A DNA stretch of 64,000 nucleotides from Setophaga petechia (Eukaryota > Chordata > Aves > Passeriformes > Parulidae): NCBI GenBank assembly GCA_024362935.1, contig JANCRA010000011.1, forward strand, positions 8,425,501 through 8,489,500. Direction: 5' to 3'. Made by a program: the position numbers and the translations under genes. Shown piece after piece: positions 59,712-64,000 of the stretch (positions within the stretch are counted from its first letter, which is position 1; every line of letters begins with the position of its first letter). The notes beneath the pieces were generated by a model, which saw only the letters and a list, made by a program, of their open reading frames with translations, had not been told where the DNA came from and made no database searches.

Positions 59712-62700
59712 GTAGGTAGGATTGCCTTCTTATTTATTTTGGTGAGTCTTTAAGAATCCGGGCTTCTTGAAGTCCTGGCTTCTGCTTAAAAAGCATTTAT
59801 GATCCTGTTGGAAGACATAAAGGTGTAAAAATAGCAGTCTGAGGAAGTGGGTGTTACAGAAGCAAGGTACTGCTGTGGAGTTGTAGCATACACACATCTT
59901 GGATATTGCACTATTCTGTTTTTCTCTAAATGAAGATAGTTAAAGTAATGGGATCTCTCTTTTTCAGACACTATGGAGACTTTTTCCAAATGACTTGGGT
60001 AATAAGCAGAATGGGCACAGAAAAGTTTTTCTTGAGTTGTTTGTTTGTTTGCATATTTATTTTTTTTCTTGGGGCAGGTAAAGGAGGAGAAAATTCGATG
60101 GATATAGCAATATGTGGATTTTTATATAGGTGACTGATTTTAATAATCTGTTAACTCATTTTAGGTAAAATACCAGGCCAGTTCTTCCATGTCTGATATG
60201 ACAGTGAGCAAATGTAGTTTAGAGATGAGTTCCTGAAAACAAGTGTGTCTGTTCTTACTCGTGAGCTTCTAGTTGTATGAGTGCAGGAGACATGTCTACC
60301 AAGTGCAAGTGAATATGTGTACTCAAGATACGTTGGTATAGGACAGTAATTTGTCATATTAGATACACTTTTAGGTGGAATCACAGAATATTCTGAGTTG
60401 GAAGGGATCCCACAAAGATCATCAAATCCAGCTCCTAAGTGAATGGCCATACAGGGATTGAACCCACAAGCTTGGCATTACTAGCACTAGGCTCTAACCA
60501 AGGAAGCTGGTCTCAGGGTCAAAAGAAAAATAAAATAATATTATAAAATATTGGGAAACATTCTTTAAAAGCCTTATCAGTATGTTTGATTCTTAAAAGC
60601 CTAAAACCAGGAGTTTGGGGGTAATTTCTGCAGAGTGGAAAATTGAGTCTTTATTGAATATGACACTTTGAGAGTTATTAGAGCAAATAAAATGAGTGTC
60701 TTTTTTTCTAACAGGTTCAAAAAGGCAATAGAATTTATTTCAATGACTGAACAAATAGGAGTATTTCCTACTGCTAACAGTACAATAAACCTAAAAAATA
60801 ATACACATGTGGTTGTGATGTATTTCACTTTTAGAATAAAATAGTATTAAATGCTTTGAGCAATTTCCTTGACAATTAAGGTTTGGTATGAATTCTCCAT
60901 TCTATTTTTTATCTAAAATATCTAGTTTAAAGTTAATAAAATTTAACTAATTTCATTCTGACTTAATGCATCAAACTAGATCCTCCATTGCAGGCTTGCA
61001 GCAATTAAAAACCCCTGCTACCTGCAATCTCTTTGGTGGCCTTTTATCAAGCACCTTGCTGGTTTGTCATGAACCCTTGGAGAACAGGTTCGTGGTTACT
61101 GATTTGAAATATCCATTTGGTAACAAGATCACCAGATTTTGGATGGGTTTTGAGACAAAGCTCAGCAAATAAGGCATTTGCCTGACTGTTCACAAAGGCA
61201 ACCTAACCCTGCTCATGTTTCAACATCAGCAGATGAAAATCTGCCCCATATTGAAGGCTGAGGAGGTGTGGTAAACTTGGAAACCATGCAAGCTTGGGAG
61301 TGAAGAAACTAAATGGTGCAGTAGGGCTCCTAATTGAGAATGGGCTCGAATGTAGCTGACATGGAATACAGTCATATCAAACTTGTCTTTGCTTGCAAAA
61401 GACTTATCCTAATGAAAAATCAGAGTGAAATACATCAGTGATTTAATGTAAGTGAGCCTGCTGTGGCTGTCTGAGCTGTGATTGTTGGACTGATGAATAT
61501 AAAACAGGCTGTCCTTGCTGGATATGGCTGGGGAAGAGGGGAAGTGTGGTGCTCTCAAAGTACTGAAATCCAGTATTGGTTTCCCACATCTGATTGCAGT
61601 ATCTTTATTTAGAAAACTAGGCATGCTTCAGATTTAAAAACAAACAAACTGAATTTTTGCTTAATGGAATAAGCTTCACATAGTAGCATCAAGCAAATGG
61701 AATGGACTATTTTTCTAAATTTATTGCTGCCTTGTTAGTAACTTTGTCTTTTATGTATGTATTAATTTAGTGATGTTTTTCATCTGGATTCATGTTATAG
61801 CCTGAGGTGGCCTGTCTTTTCTGGCTTGCTCTGCATTAAATTTAAATATTGGTTTGCTTTGTCCTCTAAAATGTGAGTATGGAGTTGGACTTCAGCTTGT
61901 GCGGCTTTAAGAGTTGAATTAAGCTGCCATTAGGAAACTTCATCCATGCAATCATATATGTACAGTGGAAAGAGGAGCAAGAATTCAGGAAAGTTTTGTA
62001 AATAAAACATTGTGAGCAGAGCCATTTTTTTTATATTTTCATTGCACAGTTGTTTTTAAAAGGATTTCTTTGCAGTCCTATGTATTCAAATAATATTAAC
62101 ACATACCTCATATTTACAGTAGTGAGACCTGTGTTGCACAAAGCAATGCAATATATTGAATATAATTCAAGATACCTCCTATGTTCTTGTTCTTGCTTTC
62201 AGCTTTCTAATTTGCCATCAAGATCATTTCCAGCACTTTAAACATCTGGTTTTGCTGTCCAAAGAAACAAACAAAATCTCATTTCTAATGAAGTGTGTCC
62301 TTTCTTTCCTGTCCTCAGCTATGGGATTAAAGAATAGTAGTAACTCATGGGTTACAGACAGATTTAAAGTTCCTTTTTATGCAGCTACTGTAATGTAAAT
62401 ATGGGAGTACAAGTGTTTGTTTCTATATTTGGGATGCACACAACAGAAAGCGTTGCTCCAGTGAAGGATCACTCATTTATAAGTTCCTGATGAATATGGA
62501 ATTTAGTATTTATAGGCTGACTGAGATAAAATTATAATGGAAAATGGAACAATGATCTTAGTCTCCCTCAGCTGGTTCTCTAAGGAACCACCTTGTTACA
62601 AATATGAGCAAGTCCAAAACTAGCAAGATTATTCATAGCTAAACTAATGTCTATAATCTAGTCAGACTCTGATAATGTACAGGATAGAATAAAAATTAAG

Positions 62701-64000
62701 GAAAAGATACTAACTGTAAAAATGCTTCATTCTTTATTTATGTATATCAATATACATATTTTCTTGATCAGTAACTGATTTTTCAGCATTCCCGGTATAT
62801 AAAAACAATTCAGGCAGTTGAGTGGTCACTTTTATAGAGCAGTAAAAGTCACTGGAGAAAGCAAGGATGGTTTTCAATATACATTTAAAAAATATAACTT
62901 ATTTCTTTACCACCTATGTTTAACCACTGTTATGTGTGTTTTCTGGAACTGTTTTTCATTGAAATGTTACTTCTGGCTCTTATGTCTCATCTGTTTGGTT
63001 TTAATACCATGGTCAGAGTAGAGTTCTGTTAAAAACAAGCTAACAAAAGTTTTGCTATACTTTTGGAATCCTGTACTTCTCTGAGTATAGGCAGCTTTTA
63101 TAAGGAGATTCAGAAAATGATCTCTTACAGCAGTATTGACTTTTATCAAGTCCTCCCCCATGATGCACTCACAAAGCCTTGTTGATGGTGGGTGTGAGAA
63201 CAAAATCTGGGCTGTTGCTCATTAGGAGGTTATTTATTCAGGGAGTTTTCTTTCCTGAGGAAGGTGTGCATACCTGGTGACACATTTTGTCTCATTATGT
63301 GGTAGCAGCAATAGCAAATAATAAAGGCTTTTTAATGGCAACTACTGCTGTTAGGCTTTTTATGTTGTGTTAGCAATTGCAGGTTTTTTTTTTATTTGAC
63401 TCGAGATAAATTAACAGTCCTTTAAAATGGTCATGAAAACTATGAAAAGAAACTGGTAAAAGAAGTGAGAAGCTTTTATCTTGTCTTCTGTTGATAAGTG
63501 CTATATAGACATCAGTAGACTATGTTTTGTTGCAGTGTAGCTCATTAGCTCTTTTGGTTGCTTTTGCTTTCTTAAAAAAAAAACCCTTTTTTTGAAATTA
63601 TATTGAACAGTACTGAAGGGCTGACTGAACTCAGTACCAAGAGGATAAGAATTCATCTCAGCTTACTAGGCTCAGTTCAGGACTAACTGGGGTGGAAACA
63701 GCTCCTCTGGCTTCCCTAGCAGGGATATGCTCTGCTCAGCAAGTGGGAGGGGTGGAGGGTGTCAAGCATGTGGCAAAAAGTTGAAGTGCAGAAAAGTAAG
63801 GATTTTAAGTAATAAAGGTGTTACAGAATTCCTAGAAATATTAAAATTTTGTCAGTTATTTAAATAAAGTCTTGGTACTGTTTTCTAACAAGAGACTAGG
63901 CAAAGTAATCTTCTAGAAGAATTCTCCAGTTTTTTAATCCATGGATTCTGCTTCACAGTGTTTATCCGTTTTGGTCAAGCTATCAGATGGGTTGGATGAG
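59712..64000 (+). other. Start of intron 2, extends beyond the window
   Basis: It begins GTAGGT after exon 2. The rest of the window is AT-rich, T-rich on the plus strand, with no further exon recognised by eye. The only repeat called is the tRNA-derived SINE at 60378-60510. A palindromic word near 62740-62758 and short A or T runs are present. Confidence 0.6.
60378..60510 (-). mobile_element. tRNA-Ile-derived SINE with CR1 tail (TguSINE1-like), minus orientation
   Basis: Read on the minus strand, the head has a tRNA A box (CCTTGGTTAGAGC, complement of 60491-60503). A CTAGTGCTAGTAATGCCAAG anticodon-arm segment resembling tRNA-Ile follows, then a B box (GGTTCAATCCC, complement of 60454-60464). 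The 3' half is the CR1 terminal sequence (GATGATCTTTGTGGGATCCC, TTCCAACTCAGAATATTCTG). This chimera is the published architecture of TguSINE1, mobilised by CR1 and known from passerine birds. Several A-box and stem mismatches show it is an old inactive copy, not a tRNA gene. Confidence 0.82.

Noticed and set aside
60442..60510. Possible tRNA-Ile gene on the minus strand
   Set aside because: A and B boxes are present, but stems are mismatched, there is no intact acceptor stem or terminator, and a CR1 tail is attached. It is a SINE.

Overview
This window is nuclear genomic DNA from a bird, most likely a passerine. The DNA is AT-rich and intron/intergenic in character, with no operons or dense coding. 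Its recognisable repeats are avian: several CR1 LINE fragments, long-terminal-repeat (LTR) fragments of bird endogenous retroviruses, and one short element with a tRNA-Ile-like head joined to a CR1 3' tail, the architecture known from the zebra finch element TguSINE1. These identifications rest on recalled family patterns, not on a database search.

Layout: 1-41195 shows no convincing gene. It is unique AT-rich sequence with scattered repeats: an LTR fragment at about 5.7-6.05 kb, a CR1 at 11.0-11.86 kb, a probable ancient CR1 relic at 18.6-19.9 kb, a repeat cluster at 20.77-23.27 kb (a 1.3 kb solo LTR, a CR1 fragment and a second, oppositely oriented LTR), and a plus-strand CR1 at 34.6-36.0 kb. 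A CpG island at about 41.2-42.25 kb marks a promoter. It contains an ACTAYRNNNCCCR-type motif, a GC box and a first exon whose ATG at 41690 has a strong Kozak context. Only 13 coding bases precede a clean GTAAGG donor.

The next recognised exon is 59536-59711, 17.8 kb downstream. It begins in the phase that exon 1 requires, remains open for 176 bases and ends at an AAG|GTAGGT donor. Together the two exons encode a hydrophilic 63-residue N-terminus starting MAVEAIHCNLNPNG; the gene runs off the right edge. I do not recognise the protein and give no symbol. Intron 1 holds a CR1 at 56.25-57.46 kb and several short perfect tandem duplications. Intron 2 holds the tRNA-derived SINE.

The most notable observation is an exact 33-bp tandem duplication of the 3' splice site of exon 2. 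It creates two identical acceptors exactly 33 nt apart. Use of the upstream copy would add 11 in-frame residues without a stop. Two out-of-frame upstream ATGs in exon 1 would also both terminate early in exon 2. I found no clearly new biological system; the remaining signals are repeats, hairpins and candidate regulatory stretches.
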